DNA of 64,000 nucleotides, taken from Polyangiaceae bacterium (lineage in GTDB: Bacteria; Myxococcota_A; Polyangia; Polyangiales; Polyangiaceae). Under the pieces are notes generated by a model. It ran no database searches and had not been told where the DNA came from. It saw only the letters and a list, made by a program, of their open reading frames with translations. The first letter of the stretch is position 1. Each line of letters begins with the position of its first letter. Below are positions 1 to 9,125 of this stretch, piece by piece. The translations under genes were made by a program, and so were the position numbers. Location of the stretch: NCBI GenBank assembly GCA_020849655.1, contig JADLFU010000064.1:1-64000 (forward strand), given 5' to 3'.

Positions 1-69
1 ACAGGGTCGATCGTCGCGCTCACGCTCCTGCTCGTCACGCTCGCGTTGATGGTGTGGAGGCCTGCGTGA
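1..69 (+). CDS. 3' end of a membrane protein gene (partial)
   Basis: Frame 1 is open from the window edge to a TGA at 67-69. The 22 visible residues are hydrophobic (SIVALTLLLVTLALMVW) and end in RPA, which looks like a C-terminal transmembrane helix with a short tail. The stop overlaps the GTG start of the next gene (GTGA at 66-69), so the two are probably in one operon. Too little is visible to name the product. Confidence 0.55.
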   Translation, partial: TGSIVALTLLLVTLALMVWRPA

Positions 70-1556
70 CGCCGTCTCGAGCGATCGCCGCGGTGGCGCT
101 CGTCGTCGCGGGGTGCGGCTCGTATCGGCCCCCGCGCTTCGCGGACGCGCCCGTCGTGACCGAGCTCGCCGACCGCCAGCCCATCTCCGTGCCGGAGGCG
201 CACGATCCGAGCGAGATCGCGCGCCTGACGGAGTCGCTCGTCCGCCGCCCGGTGCAGAGCGCGCTCGACCCCAGGCGCGAGCCGCCCGCCGCCGACGTGA
301 ACGCGCTCGACGAGGTCGTGGTGTCGTCGTGGATGCGCGCGGCGGGCGACCTGCGCTCGCCGGTCGGCGCCTCCGACGGCCCCCCCGTTCCGCCGCTCTC
401 GCTCGAGAAGATCACCGGGCCCGACCGGATGCAGGTGCTCGACGCGCGCGGCCTCGGCTACGAGCTCTTGCTCGACTACCCTCGGCACCCCGCGCTCCGG
501 ACGGGCGCCGCGGCCGTTGCCAGCCGCCTCGTGCGCGCGGTCGGTTACCTCACGCCCGAGGTGCACGTGATCGAGATCCCCGAGGCGCTCGGCGACGCCG
601 TCCTGCCGCGGCGCGCGTGCGTCGCGCACGAGGCGAACGTGCGGCGCGCCGCCGCCATCCGCGGCCCCTACGGGGTCGACCTCGGGCCGCCGCACCCCTC
701 CGAGGTGCGCGAGGACGATCCGAACGACCGCGTCCCGCACGCGCAGCGCCGCTCGCTGCGCGCCCTCCGCGTGGTCGCCGCGTGGCTGTACCTCGTCGAC
801 GTGGGGCCGAACCTCACGCGCGACGTGTACGTGGGGCCGCCCGGCGCCGGCCACGTGCTGCACCTGATCATCGGCCTCGAGGACGCGCTCGGCGTCGAGC
901 GCGCGCTCAGCGAGGCGCGGCTCCTGCGCGATCCGATCGGGCTGCCGGCGCGCAACCTCATCACGCTCGGCCTCGCCGATCCGTACTCGAAGCGCCCGCG
1001 CGGAGAGTGGAGCGGCCTCGGCTCGATCGGGACGGACGTCGACCCGGAGGACGCGAACAACCCCTGGCCCTACGATCCCGTGCGGAGCATGTCGGCGGCC
1101 GACGGCTACTGGATGGCGAAGCGCATCCGGGCCTTGCCCCGCGCCGCGCTCGAGGACGCGGTGAGCGCGGCGAGGCTCGGCGACGCGCGGGCGGCGGAGC
1201 ACCTCGTGTACACGCTCGACGTCCGCCGGCAGAAGGTGTTCGAGCACTACGCGGGGCGCGTCACGCCGCTCGAGGTCCACTCGCTCGAACGGGGGCGGCT
1301 CGCGCTGCGCGACATCGCCGCGGGGTGGGGGCACCCAGGCGCCGGGGTCTACACCGTGGAGCTCTTCGACGGCGACGGGCGCGCGCTCGGCGAGCCGCGG
1401 AGCGTCGACGAGCACGGCGGGATCGTGTCGATCGATCTGCCCGACCTCGGCTACGTGGCCGCGCGCGTGCTCGCGCGAGGCGGCGCGCCCGACCGCCGCG
1501 CCATGGAGGTGCACGTGGGCGGCGCTCGTCGACGCGTCCTCGGGGTGCGCCACTGA
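66..1556 (+). CDS. Large lipoprotein, possibly a degenerate kinase-like fold
   Basis: The 496-residue product starts at GTG 66, which overlaps the preceding stop; an in-frame ATG at 54 would add four residues. The N-terminus is a short signal peptide with a lipobox (VVAGC, Cys about residue 17), so a lipid-anchored envelope protein is predicted. The middle has the run DDPNDRVPHAQRRSLRALRV followed by VVAAWLYLVD. From memory this resembles a family of myxobacterial proteins of unknown function that carry a CotH/HipA-like kinase-related core; I could not check this. The end is probably a beta-rich domain. There are no catalytic residues I can assign. It precedes hisD by 41 bases on the same strand. 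Confidence 0.7.
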   Translation: MTPSRAIAAVALVVAGCGSYRPPRFADAPVVTELADRQPISVPEAHDPSEIARLTESLVRRPVQSALDPRREPPAADVNALDEVVVSSWMRAAGDLRSPVGASDGPPVPPLSLEKITGPDRMQVLDARGLGYELLLDYPRHPALRTGAAAVASRLVRAVGYLTPEVHVIEIPEALGDAVLPRRACVAHEANVRRAAAIRGPYGVDLGPPHPSEVREDDPNDRVPHAQRRSLRALRVVAAWLYLVDVGPNLTRDVYVGPPGAGHVLHLIIGLEDALGVERALSEARLLRDPIGLPARNLITLGLADPYSKRPRGEWSGLGSIGTDVDPEDANNPWPYDPVRSMSAADGYWMAKRIRALPRAALEDAVSAARLGDARAAEHLVYTLDVRRQKVFEHYAGRVTPLEVHSLERGRLALRDIAAGWGHPGAGVYTVELFDGDGRALGEPRSVDEHGGIVSIDLPDLGYVAARVLARGGAPDRRAMEVHVGGARRRVLGVRH

Positions 1557-1597
1557 TCGCGTTGGCCCCGGCCGCGCGCGTGCGATAGACGGCCCGC

Positions 1598-2869
1598 GTG
1601 CTCACCCTGCTCGAAGAAGGATCCGCCGAGTTCGACGCCGCGCTCTCCCGGCTGCTGCGGCGCGGGGCGGACGATCTCGCCAGCGTCGAGCCGAGCGTGC
1701 GCCGCATCGTCGACGACGTGCGCGCCGAGGGCGATCCGGCCGTCCTGCGCTACGCGGAGCGGTTCGACGGCGCGCGCCCCGACCCGCTGTTCACGAGGGA
1801 TTTCGACGGCGCGAGCGCGCTGGCAAGGCTCCCCCCGAGCGTGGCCGAGGCGCTGCGGCTCTCCGCGGCGAGGATCCGCGCCTACCACGAGCGCCAGGTG
1901 GACCGTGGGTTCCGCTACGAGGAGGACGGCGTCACGCTCGGGCAGCGCGTCCGCCCGGTGGGGCGCGCCGGCGTGTACGCGCCCGGCGGCAAGGCTCGCT
2001 ACCCGAGCAGCGTGCTGATGACGGCCATCCCGGCGCGCGTCGCGGGCGTGGCCGACGTCGTGCTCGCGACCCCGCGCCCGAACGATCTCCTGCTCGCGGC
2101 GGCGCACCTCGCGGGCGTCACCGCGGTGCTCGACGCCGGCGGCGCGCAGGCGATCGCGGCGCTCGCGTACGGCACGCAGACCGTGCCGCGCGCCGACAAG
2201 ATCGTCGGGCCGGGCAACCTGTTCGTCACCGCGGCGAAGCGCCTCGTGTTCGGTGACGTCGACATCGACGGCCTCGCCGGCCCGAGCGAGATCCTCGTCG
2301 TCGCCGACGAGACCGCCGACGCGCGCGTCGTGGCCGCGGACCTGCTGAGCCAGGCGGAGCACGACGAGGCGGCGTACGCGCTGCTGCTCACGACGGACAC
2401 GAGCCTCGCCCGCGCGGTGTGCGCCGAGGTCACGCGCCAGCTCGAGGCGCTCCCGCGCGCCGCGATCGCCCGCGCGGCGATCATCGCGAACGGGCACGCG
2501 CTCGTCGTCAGGTCGCGGCCGCGGATGCTCGAGCTCGCGAACGCCCTCGCGGTCGAGCACGTCGCGCTGCAGGTCGCCCGCCCCGAGGAGGCCTTCGAGC
2601 GCGTCGGGGCCATCGGCGCCGCGTTCGTCGGGAACACGACGCCGGAGGCCGCCGGCGACTACCTCGCGGGCCCCTCGCACGTGCTGCCGACGGGCGGCGC
2701 GGTGCGGTTTGGCAGCCCGCTCGGGGTCTACGACTTCGTCGCGCGCACGTCGTACATTCAGTACACGCCGGCCGCGCTCGCGCGCCACGCGCCCGCGATC
2801 ACGGCGCTCGCGCGCGCGGAGGGGCTCGAGGCCCACGCGCGCGCGGTCGACGCGCGGATCACCAGCTGA
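1598..2869 (+). CDS. hisD: Histidinol dehydrogenase
   Basis: The 423-residue protein oxidises L-histidinol to L-histidine in two NAD-dependent, zinc-assisted steps, the last steps of histidine synthesis in the cytoplasm. Family signatures are continuous: GRAGVYAPGGKARYPSSVLM near residue 115, DAGGAQAIAALAYGT, KIVGPGNLFV, the stretch DGLAGPSEILVVAD, the SQAEHDEAAY segment with zinc and catalytic His/Glu residues, and AGPSHVLPTGG near residue 345. Length matches the family (about 430). The start is GTG 1598, with no clear ribosome site. No other his gene is nearby. The 3' end overlaps the convergent RCC1 gene by 11 bases, and I see no terminator. Confidence 0.97.
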   Translation: MLTLLEEGSAEFDAALSRLLRRGADDLASVEPSVRRIVDDVRAEGDPAVLRYAERFDGARPDPLFTRDFDGASALARLPPSVAEALRLSAARIRAYHERQVDRGFRYEEDGVTLGQRVRPVGRAGVYAPGGKARYPSSVLMTAIPARVAGVADVVLATPRPNDLLLAAAHLAGVTAVLDAGGAQAIAALAYGTQTVPRADKIVGPGNLFVTAAKRLVFGDVDIDGLAGPSEILVVADETADARVVAADLLSQAEHDEAAYALLLTTDTSLARAVCAEVTRQLEALPRAAIARAAIIANGHALVVRSRPRMLELANALAVEHVALQVARPEEAFERVGAIGAAFVGNTTPEAAGDYLAGPSHVLPTGGAVRFGSPLGVYDFVARTSYIQYTPAALARHAPAITALARAEGLEAHARAVDARITS

Positions 2870-4652
2870 CGAGGCGCGGGCTCGTGGCGACGCCCGGCGC
2901 TCCGCCGAGCTGCTGGTCGTCGTTCGAGCCCCAGCAGTACGCCTTGCCCCCGGAGACGGCGCACACGTGCCGGCTGCCGGCGGAGAGCGACGTGACGGGC
3001 GGCGGCAACGAGGCGTCCAGTCCCTGGGAGTCCGCCTTGTGGTGGTTGGTCCCGCCGCGGCCGAGCTGCCCCGTCTCGTTGGCGCCGTTGCACCGCACGC
3101 CGCCAGCGTTCGTGATGCTGCAGCTGAAGTTCTCGCCCGCAGAGATCACCGCGAGGCCCGTGGTCTGGTCGAGGAAGTAGGAGGCCCCCGGGTACACCAC
3201 CTCCCCGTCGTAGCCGATCTCGCCATACATGTTGTCACCCCACATCGCGACCTGCCCGCCCCCGAGCATCGCGAAGGCGTGCGCAGCGCTCGACCCCGCA
3301 TAGAGACGCTCCACCGTCGTGTAGTCCTGTGCGAGGCCGGGATTGAAGGCGATGACGAGCCCTGGCGTCGCCGTTCCGCTCGTCCCGAGGGGCAGCGGGC
3401 GGCCCAGCTGGCCTGTCGCGTTCACGCCCCAGCACAGGATCCCATGGCCCTTGGCGCTGGCGCAGGCGCTCCCCATCCCCAGGGCGATCGACTCCACGGC
3501 GAAGGGGAGCGCCACGGGCTGAGGCTCGCCACGGCTCTTGTAGTCCGCGATGCCGAGCTGCCCGAAGAAGTTCGCGCCCCAGCACTTCACGACGCCCTTC
3601 TCGAGGACGCACGCGTGGAGGCGACCGGTGGAGAGCGCGTCGACCGCGCCGAGCGACGCCACCGGCGCGGCGAGCGCACGAGGCGTCGTGCCGCCGTCGC
3701 CGAGCTGACCTTCCTTGTTGTCACCCCAGCAGCTCACGCCGGTCGCGCCCCGCGCGCACGAGAAGGATCCGCCCAGCGACAGCTGCTTCACGTCCTTCAC
3801 GCCCTGCACCGTGACGGGCTTGATGACAGGCTGGGCGGACGCCGGCGCGCCGCACTGCCCCGCGTCGTTGCGTCCCCAGCATCGCACCGTGCCGTCCGTC
3901 AGCCGCGCGCAGGTGTGGCCCTCGCCCGCGGCCACCTCGACGACGGCGTTGCACACTCCCGAGCTGCACACCGGCGTCCCGCCGCCGCACGGGGAGGGAG
4001 GCCCCCACTGGCCGGACGCGTCGCAGATGCTGGCCGCGCCGAGAGGATCGCAGCGCCCCTCGCCGGGCTTGCAGACCCCGCACTTGCCAGCGCCGTTGCA
4101 CACTCCCGAGGCGCCGCACTGGGTCCCTGCGGCCGCGGGCGGGTGCGCGGCGGTCATGCCGTTGCACACCTCCGACGTGCACGGGTTGCCGTCGTCCTGC
4201 GGCACGTCGGTGGGATCGGCGACGTGGCTCGCTGTGCCGCTCGCGTCGCACGAGACGACCCGGCAGTCGCCCGGGAGCTGCGCGGCGATGCCGACGGGCC
4301 CGGCGGGCGCGTTCTTGTTGACGCACGCGCCGCCGTCGCACGCCGCGACCTGGCACGTGCCGACCGCGGGAGGACAGTCGAGCGCGGTCTTGCACGGCAC
4401 GCCGCTCGCGCCGCCGCCGCTCGTGCCCGCCGCGGCCCCGCCCGCGCCCGCCTTCGCCCCGCCCGCGCCGCTCGCGACCCCGCCCGCGCCGGCCCCGGCC
4501 GCCGCCGCGCCGCCCGCGCCCGCCTTCGCGCCGCCTGCGCCGGCGCTCGTCCCCGCCGACCCGCCCGCCGCGGGTGCGTCGTCGCCCCCGGAGCCGCCGC
4601 ACGCGGCGAGGACGAGGGCGAGGCATGATGTAGCCGTCAAGATTCTTCTCAT
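2859..4652 (-). CDS. RCC1-repeat lipoprotein with Gly/Ala-rich linker
   Basis: The product has 597 residues from ATG 4652. An upstream in-frame extension to 4847 lacks a signal and is unlikely. A signal peptide ends in a lipobox (LALVLAACG, Cys near residue 18). Then comes a low-complexity Gly/Ala/Lys linker to about residue 85, a cysteine-rich region (about 95-230), and seven RCC1 repeats, each with a core like CWGxNxxGQLG. Seven repeats are enough for one closed beta-propeller. Eukaryotic RCC1 is an exchange factor, but bacterial secreted forms have no settled function; a surface binding scaffold is inference. The cysteine-rich part resembles that of the lipoprotein at 44110-45258. It converges on hisD and is divergent from asd with 88 bases between. 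Confidence 0.9.
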   Translation of the reverse strand: MRRILTATSCLALVLAACGGSGGDDAPAAGGSAGTSAGAGGAKAGAGGAAAAGAGAGGVASGAGGAKAGAGGAAAGTSGGGASGVPCKTALDCPPAVGTCQVAACDGGACVNKNAPAGPVGIAAQLPGDCRVVSCDASGTASHVADPTDVPQDDGNPCTSEVCNGMTAAHPPAAAGTQCGASGVCNGAGKCGVCKPGEGRCDPLGAASICDASGQWGPPSPCGGGTPVCSSGVCNAVVEVAAGEGHTCARLTDGTVRCWGRNDAGQCGAPASAQPVIKPVTVQGVKDVKQLSLGGSFSCARGATGVSCWGDNKEGQLGDGGTTPRALAAPVASLGAVDALSTGRLHACVLEKGVVKCWGANFFGQLGIADYKSRGEPQPVALPFAVESIALGMGSACASAKGHGILCWGVNATGQLGRPLPLGTSGTATPGLVIAFNPGLAQDYTTVERLYAGSSAAHAFAMLGGGQVAMWGDNMYGEIGYDGEVVYPGASYFLDQTTGLAVISAGENFSCSITNAGGVRCNGANETGQLGRGGTNHHKADSQGLDASLPPPVTSLSAGSRHVCAVSGGKAYCWGSNDDQQLGGAPGVATSPRLVSW

Positions 4653-4740
4653 GCCCCAGTCGTACACCGCCACAGAACCTCGGGCGAGTTCGCGGTGAGG
4701 CGCTTGCGCCGTGCGCCCGGACGCGCAAAGAGCGCGCGTC

Positions 4741-5850
4741 ATGCAGCGTGTGGGCTTCGTCGGCTGGCGCGGGATGGTGGGCTCGGTGTTGCTCGAGCGC
4801 ATGCGCGCCGAGGGTGATTTTCGCGGGTTCGAGCCGGTGTTCTTCACGACGTCGAACGTGGGCGGAGCCCCGCCCGCCGTCGGGCTCGACGCGCCGCCCC
4901 TCGCGGACGCGGGCGATCTCGCCGCGCTCTCGGGCCTCGACGTCGTCGTCTCGTGCCAGGGCGGCGACTACACGACCGCGACGCACGGCCCGCTGCGGGC
5001 GCGCGGCTGGCGCGGCGCCTGGATCGACGCCGCCTCGACGCTGCGCATGCGCGACGACGCCGTCATCATCCTCGACCCGGTGAACCGCGACGTCATCGAC
5101 CGCGCCGTCGACGCCGGCGTGCGCGACTTCATCGGCGGCAACTGCACGGTGAGCCTGATGCTGATGGTGATGGCCGGCCCCATCCGCGCGGGGATGGTCG
5201 AGTGGATCAGCTCGATGACGTACCAGGCCGCGTCGGGCGCCGGCGCGAAGAACATGCAGGAGCTCGTCCGGCAGATGCAGGTGCTCGGCGAGCGGGCCGG
5301 CACGCTCGCGACCGATCCGGCCACGGGCGCGCTCGCCCTCGATAGCAACGTGCAGGAGACGCTGCGCTCCGACGCGTACCCGGTGCGCGAGTTCGGCGTC
5401 CCGCTCGCCGCGAGCCTGATCCCCTGGATCGACAAGGCGGTCGCCGACGGCCAGACGCGCGAGGAGTGGAAGGGCCACGTCGAGGCCAACAAGATCCTCT
5501 CGCTCTCCCCCGAGGTGCCGATCGACGGCCTGTGCGTGCGCGTGGGCTCGATGCGCTGTCACAGCCAGGCGCTGACGATCAAGCTCCGCCGCGACGTCCC
5601 GATCCCCGAGCTCGAGGCCGCGATCCGCGCGTCCAACGAGTGGGCGAAGATCGTCCCGAACGAGCCTGACGCGACCCGCCGCGACCTCACGCCCGTCACG
5701 GTCGCCGGCACGCTCGACGTGAAGATCGGCCGGCTGCACGCGATGCGCATGGGCAAGGACCACGTCGCGGCCTTCACCGTCGGCGACCAGCTGCTCTGGG
5801 GCGCCGCCGAGCCGCTCCGCAGGATGCTGAAGCTCTGGCTCGCGCGCTGA
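4741..5850 (+). CDS. asd: Aspartate-semialdehyde dehydrogenase
   Basis: Asd reduces L-aspartyl-4-phosphate to L-aspartate-4-semialdehyde with NADPH, the branch point to lysine/diaminopimelate, threonine and methionine. The start chosen is ATG 4741, which puts the nucleotide-binding motif GFVGWRGMVGSVL at the N-terminus; an in-frame start at 4711 would only add a non-conserved tail. The protein has 369 residues, close to the enterobacterial type (about 367). The catalytic Cys sits in GGNCTVSLM at residue 135 and the active-site His in CHSQALTIKL at residue 274, both at enterobacterial positions. It is a single gene, ending 5 bases before a convergent lipoprotein gene. Its product feeds the meso-DAP used by the murE of this window. 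Confidence 0.96.
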   Translation: MQRVGFVGWRGMVGSVLLERMRAEGDFRGFEPVFFTTSNVGGAPPAVGLDAPPLADAGDLAALSGLDVVVSCQGGDYTTATHGPLRARGWRGAWIDAASTLRMRDDAVIILDPVNRDVIDRAVDAGVRDFIGGNCTVSLMLMVMAGPIRAGMVEWISSMTYQAASGAGAKNMQELVRQMQVLGERAGTLATDPATGALALDSNVQETLRSDAYPVREFGVPLAASLIPWIDKAVADGQTREEWKGHVEANKILSLSPEVPIDGLCVRVGSMRCHSQALTIKLRRDVPIPELEAAIRASNEWAKIVPNEPDATRRDLTPVTVAGTLDVKIGRLHAMRMGKDHVAAFTVGDQLLWGAAEPLRRMLKLWLAR

Positions 5851-5855
5851 CGGGG

Positions 5856-6965
5856 TCACTCTCCGGCGGGCTCGTCCGGCGTCGGGCCGCGCCCGTCGAT
5901 GCGCGCCTTCAGGTACTCCCGACACGCGGGCGCCTTCTTCGACGGCTCGAGCCCGGCGCACACCTCGCGCGCGCACCCGGAGAACACGCTCTCCGGCAGC
6001 TCGCGCACCAGCGTGCGCATCGGCTCGCACGCGCCCTCCTCGTCGCCCTGACCGCGCGCGACCAGCGCCTCGGCGAAGAGGGCGTCGTCGCGCAACAGGG
6101 AGGTCTTGTGCCGGTCGGCGAGCTTGCGAAACGCAGCGCGCGCCTTCGCCGGATCGCGCAGCTGATCGCGGTAGATCTCGCCGATCTTTAGCTGCGCCAT
6201 CGAGTACCGAGGTCGCTCGTAGCTGCCCTGCCCGAGCGACGAGACCTCGCGCGGCGCGAGCAGACGCTCGAGATCCTCGACGGCCTTCGCCGGCTCGCCG
6301 AGCTCGAGATCCAGCTCGGCCGCGTGCCAGTACGCGTCGTCGAACAGCGAGCCCTTCGGGTAGCCGTGCTTCAACGCGCACCTCACGAACTCTTCACGCG
6401 CTTCGCGCCTCCGCTCGGCCTTTCGCAGCATCGTGGCGCGCAGGTAGATGGCGTCCTCCGAGAGCTCGGTCGCCTCGAGCTTGGCCATGCGCGCGTCGAG
6501 CCACGCGAGCCCTCCGCCCTTCGCCTTCTCCTCCTCGTGCTCGACGATCTTGCGCAGGCCCCGGCGCGACGACGACGCCGACGGCCGCGCGAAGATGGCC
6601 TGCTCGAGCTCGTCGAACCCGAGCCTCTCGTCGCCGGTGTCCGCCTCGAGGAACGCGCGATCGAACGCCGCCCGGTCGCCGCGGGTGCCGTTCGGCGAGC
6701 GCGCGAGCAGCGCCTCGAACGCCTTCTTCGCCTCCTCGACGCGCCCCGCCTGCACCAGCGTCGCGGCCTCCAGGTACGCGGCCTCGTCGCGGTCGTAGAC
6801 GCTCTTCGCGGCCAGGGATGCGTCGTGGTAGCGCGAGGCGGCCTCGTCGTAGCGCCCCGACGATTTGGCGCGATCGCCCGCCGTCTTCGCGCGCTGGTAC
6901 GCGTCGACCGAGCCGCACCCGACGAGCGCGGCGCAGAGCGCGAGGGCGGAGAGGCGGGCGGTCAT
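5856..6965 (-). CDS. TPR-type lipoprotein
   Basis: The 369-residue protein starts at ATG 6965, in a four-base ATGA overlap with the threonine aldolase stop. The signal peptide ends in a lipobox ([10 protein letters not shown], Cys near residue 17). The rest is helical and charged, with tetratricopeptide-like repeats: A-rich pairs such as [28 protein letters not shown] and a later [13 protein letters not shown]. Four late cysteines ([16 protein letters not shown]) may pair in the periplasm. It is the last gene of a six-gene minus-strand operon. An outer-membrane-associated scaffold or assembly role is inferred from the fold; the function is unknown. Confidence 0.85.
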   Translation of the reverse strand: MTARLSALALCAALVGCGSVDAYQRAKTAGDRAKSSGRYDEAASRYHDASLAAKSVYDRDEAAYLEAATLVQAGRVEEAKKAFEALLARSPNGTRGDRAAFDRAFLEADTGDERLGFDELEQAIFARPSASSSRRGLRKIVEHEEEKAKGGGLAWLDARMAKLEATELSEDAIYLRATMLRKAERRREAREEFVRCALKHGYPKGSLFDDAYWHAAELDLELGEPAKAVEDLERLLAPREVSSLGQGSYERPRYSMAQLKIGEIYRDQLRDPAKARAAFRKLADRHKTSLLRDDALFAEALVARGQGDEEGACEPMRTLVRELPESVFSGCAREVCAGLEPSKKAPACREYLKARIDGRGPTPDEPAGE

Positions 6966-7993
6966 CCTGGCGTGGTGAGCGCGCGCGACAGGACGACCGC
7001 GGCGCGCTCGACGGCATCGTCGTCGATGTCGAGGTGCACGACGAGCCGAATCGTGCTCGGCGAGAACGCGCTCACGAGCACGCCCTCGGCCCTCGCGGCC
7101 GCGACGGCGCAATCGGCCTCGCCCGGCCGGGTGGGCGCCATCACCCGGTTCGTCTCGGGCGTCGGCACGTCGACCCCGGGCAGCGTGGAGAGCCGCGCGG
7201 CGAGCCGCCTCGCGCGCGCGTGGTCCTCCGCGAGCCGCGGCAGGTTGTGGTCGAGCGCGAAGAGCGCGGCGGCCGCGAGCACGCCCACCTGGCGCATCCC
7301 CGCGCCGAGCATCTTGCGGTGGCGGTGCGAGATCCGCAGCCTGTCGCGATCGCCGACGAGCATCGAGCCCACGGGCGCGCCGAGGCCCTTCGAGAAGCAG
7401 ACGCTCGCGGTGTCGAACGGCGCGAGCAGCTCGCGCATCGAGAGCCCCGTGCGCACCGAGGCGTTCCACGCGCGCGCGCCGTCGCAGTGCAGCGCGAGCC
7501 CGCGAGCCCGCGCGAGCTCGGCGATCGCGAGCACGTCGGCCTGCGGGAACACCCGCCCGCCAGCGCGGTTGTGCGTGTTCTCGATCGCGACCAGCGACGT
7601 GCGCGGGTGGTAGTACGCGTCGGGCTTGATCGCGCCGGCGCACGCGGCCGCGTCGAAGAGGCCGCCCTGACCCGCGACCGCGAACTGCACCCCCGAGAGC
7701 GCGGGCGCCGCGCCGGACTCGTAGAAGCTCATGTGGGCGCCCTCGCCGATCACGATCTCGTCGCCCCTCCTCGTCGACGCGAGCAGCGCGAGCTGGTTGC
7801 CCATCGTGCCGCTCGGGACGAAGAGCGCGGCCTCCTTGCCGGTGAGCGAGATCATCCTCTCCTCGAGCGCGCGCGCCGTCGGATCCTCGCCGTACACGTC
7901 GTCGCCGACGTCGGCGCGCGCCATCGCCTCGCGCATCTCGCGCGACGGGCGCGTCACCGTGTCCGAGCGCAGATCGATCACGCCCTCCCCCAC
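6962..7993 (-). CDS. ltaE: Low-specificity L-threonine aldolase
   Basis: This PLP enzyme (fold type I) cleaves L-threonine or allo-threonine to glycine and acetaldehyde. The 343-residue product begins with the family signature [12 protein letters not shown], followed by [17 protein letters not shown], the cofactor region [24 protein letters not shown], the aspartate of [11 protein letters not shown], and the Schiff-base lysine in [13 protein letters not shown]. Length and motif order are typical. The start overlaps the end of the partial acyl-CoA dehydrogenase by 16 bases and its stop overlaps the TPR lipoprotein, so it lies inside the operon. Glycine produced here could feed the cleavage system encoded at 21553-23070, but that link is inference. 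Confidence 0.94.
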   Translation of the reverse strand: MGEGVIDLRSDTVTRPSREMREAMARADVGDDVYGEDPTARALEERMISLTGKEAALFVPSGTMGNQLALLASTRRGDEIVIGEGAHMSFYESGAAPALSGVQFAVAGQGGLFDAAACAGAIKPDAYYHPRTSLVAIENTHNRAGGRVFPQADVLAIAELARARGLALHCDGARAWNASVRTGLSMRELLAPFDTASVCFSKGLGAPVGSMLVGDRDRLRISHRHRKMLGAGMRQVGVLAAAALFALDHNLPRLAEDHARARRLAARLSTLPGVDVPTPETNRVMAPTRPGEADCAVAAARAEGVLVSAFSPSTIRLVVHLDIDDDAVERAAVVLSRALTTPG

Positions 7994-8844
7994 CGCGCCG
8001 CCGCGCCCAGCGTGCGCTGCTCGCGCGCGCGCGCCGCGATCGTGAGCAGCGGCAGCTCCGGTGACAGCTCCGGCGCGGGCCCCGCCGCGAGCGCCTTCAT
8101 CGCGCCCTCGATCTGCGGCAGCGCGCCCTCGATCACGAGGTGTCCGAGCGGATCGCGCGGATCGAGCGCAGCCGCGGCCGACAGCGCCGCGAGCGCCGCG
8201 AGCACGGGCGACCAGAGCGCGGGCGTCGCGCCGAGCGCGCGGGCGCGGACGACGAGGTGCGCGCCCACGGCCCCGACCACGTGCGCGTCCTCGACGGTGC
8301 GAAACGGCCGCGCGTAGTCGTCGAACCCATCACCCGGCAGCGCGACGCCCGGCGCGCCCGCGAGCGCGACGACCGCGTGCGGGACCTCGGGCGCGAACGG
8401 CGTCGCTGGCAGCGGCGTGATCGACACCCCGGGCGCGTCGCGGGGGACGCGCACGAGCGCGAAGTCCTTCCTCCCGTCGCGCTCGCCCCGCACCGCGAGC
8501 ACGAGGAGCGCGTCCGCGATCGGCGCCAGGGTCGCCCAGCGCTTCTCGCCCGTCACCCGCGCGCCGTCGAAGGCGCAGCGCACGTCGCGCGGGTGGCCCC
8601 CCGCTGCCTCCGTCACGCACAGGCTCGCGAGCTCGGCGGGCGCGATCGAGGGGACGAGCCGGTGAAGCGCCGCTTCATACCCGAGCGCGAACGCGACGCC
8701 GATCGACCGAGACGCCGCGCCCGCCGAGAGCGCGCGCTCGAACGAGGTGCCCGCGGTCCCTCGCGCGAGGTGCTCGTCGAAGGCGGCGCGCACGTCCGGC
8801 GGCAGCGGCGCCGAGGGTGCCGCGAGCGCGTCGAGCGAGCTCAA
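7978..8844 (-). CDS. Partial acyl-CoA dehydrogenase-like protein
   Basis: The 288-residue protein starts at TTG 8844, overlapping the stop of the CPCC gene (TTGA). The segment [20 protein letters not shown] matches the middle beta-domain of acyl-CoA dehydrogenases, and the later [22 protein letters not shown] resembles the first helices of the C-terminal domain. The family usually has about 380 residues; here the C-terminal four-helix bundle is short, and the GEGTSE-type catalytic glutamate and IHGGYG-type motifs are missing. It may be an inactive paralogue or a partner of the complete enzyme two genes upstream. It is not obviously a pseudogene, since the frame is intact and coupled to its neighbours. 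Confidence 0.75.
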   Translation of the reverse strand: MSSLDALAAPSAPLPPDVRAAFDEHLARGTAGTSFERALSAGAASRSIGVAFALGYEAALHRLVPSIAPAELASLCVTEAAGGHPRDVRCAFDGARVTGEKRWATLAPIADALLVLAVRGERDGRKDFALVRVPRDAPGVSITPLPATPFAPEVPHAVVALAGAPGVALPGDGFDDYARPFRTVEDAHVVGAVGAHLVVRARALGATPALWSPVLAALAALSAAAALDPRDPLGHLVIEGALPQIEGAMKALAAGPAPELSPELPLLTIAARAREQRTLGAAARWGRA

Positions 8845-9125
8845 CTCGGCGGCCCCCCAGGCGGGATTTCGTCGGGGCGGGGAGGCCGGACGTGCGGCAG
8901 CGATCGCCGCTCACACGCGCCGAATTCCAGGTAATTTGCGCGCGCGGCGACGAGGCTCGGCTCGTTCGCGGCGTTCGCGAGGTGCGGGTTCGCGCGCTGA
9001 TCGGGGTCGTCCTCCCAGAAGCACACGAGGCAGATGTCGTAGTCGCCCTCCGCGTCCTCGGCCCCGTCGAGCGTGAGGTGCCCGCAGCAGGGGCACGGGC
9101 GGCGCACGGCGAACTCGACGCTCAT
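8841..9125 (-). CDS. Small cysteine-rich CPCC zinc-ribbon protein
   Basis: The 94-residue protein starts at ATG 9125 in an ATGA overlap with the acyl-CoA dehydrogenase stop and ends in a TTGA overlap with the next gene. The pattern CPCCGHLTL near residue 11 and CLVCFWEDDPDQ near residue 32 is that of the CPCC cysteine-rich family, expected to bind one zinc through four cysteines. The C-terminal third (ANEPSLVAARANYLEFGACE) is the usual conserved helix of that family. Its biochemical role is unknown. Its position between two acyl-CoA dehydrogenase genes, coupled at both ends, suggests co-translation with them. Confidence 0.85.
   Translation of the reverse strand: MSVEFAVRRPCPCCGHLTLDGAEDAEGDYDICLVCFWEDDPDQRANPHLANAANEPSLVAARANYLEFGACERRSLPHVRPPRPDEIPPGGPPS

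Noticed and set aside
4405-4600. Repeated GCC/CCC-rich sequence as a tandem repeat array or CRISPR.
   Set aside because: Units are irregular and encode the Gly/Ala linker of the RCC1 lipoprotein; there are no spacers or constant repeat.
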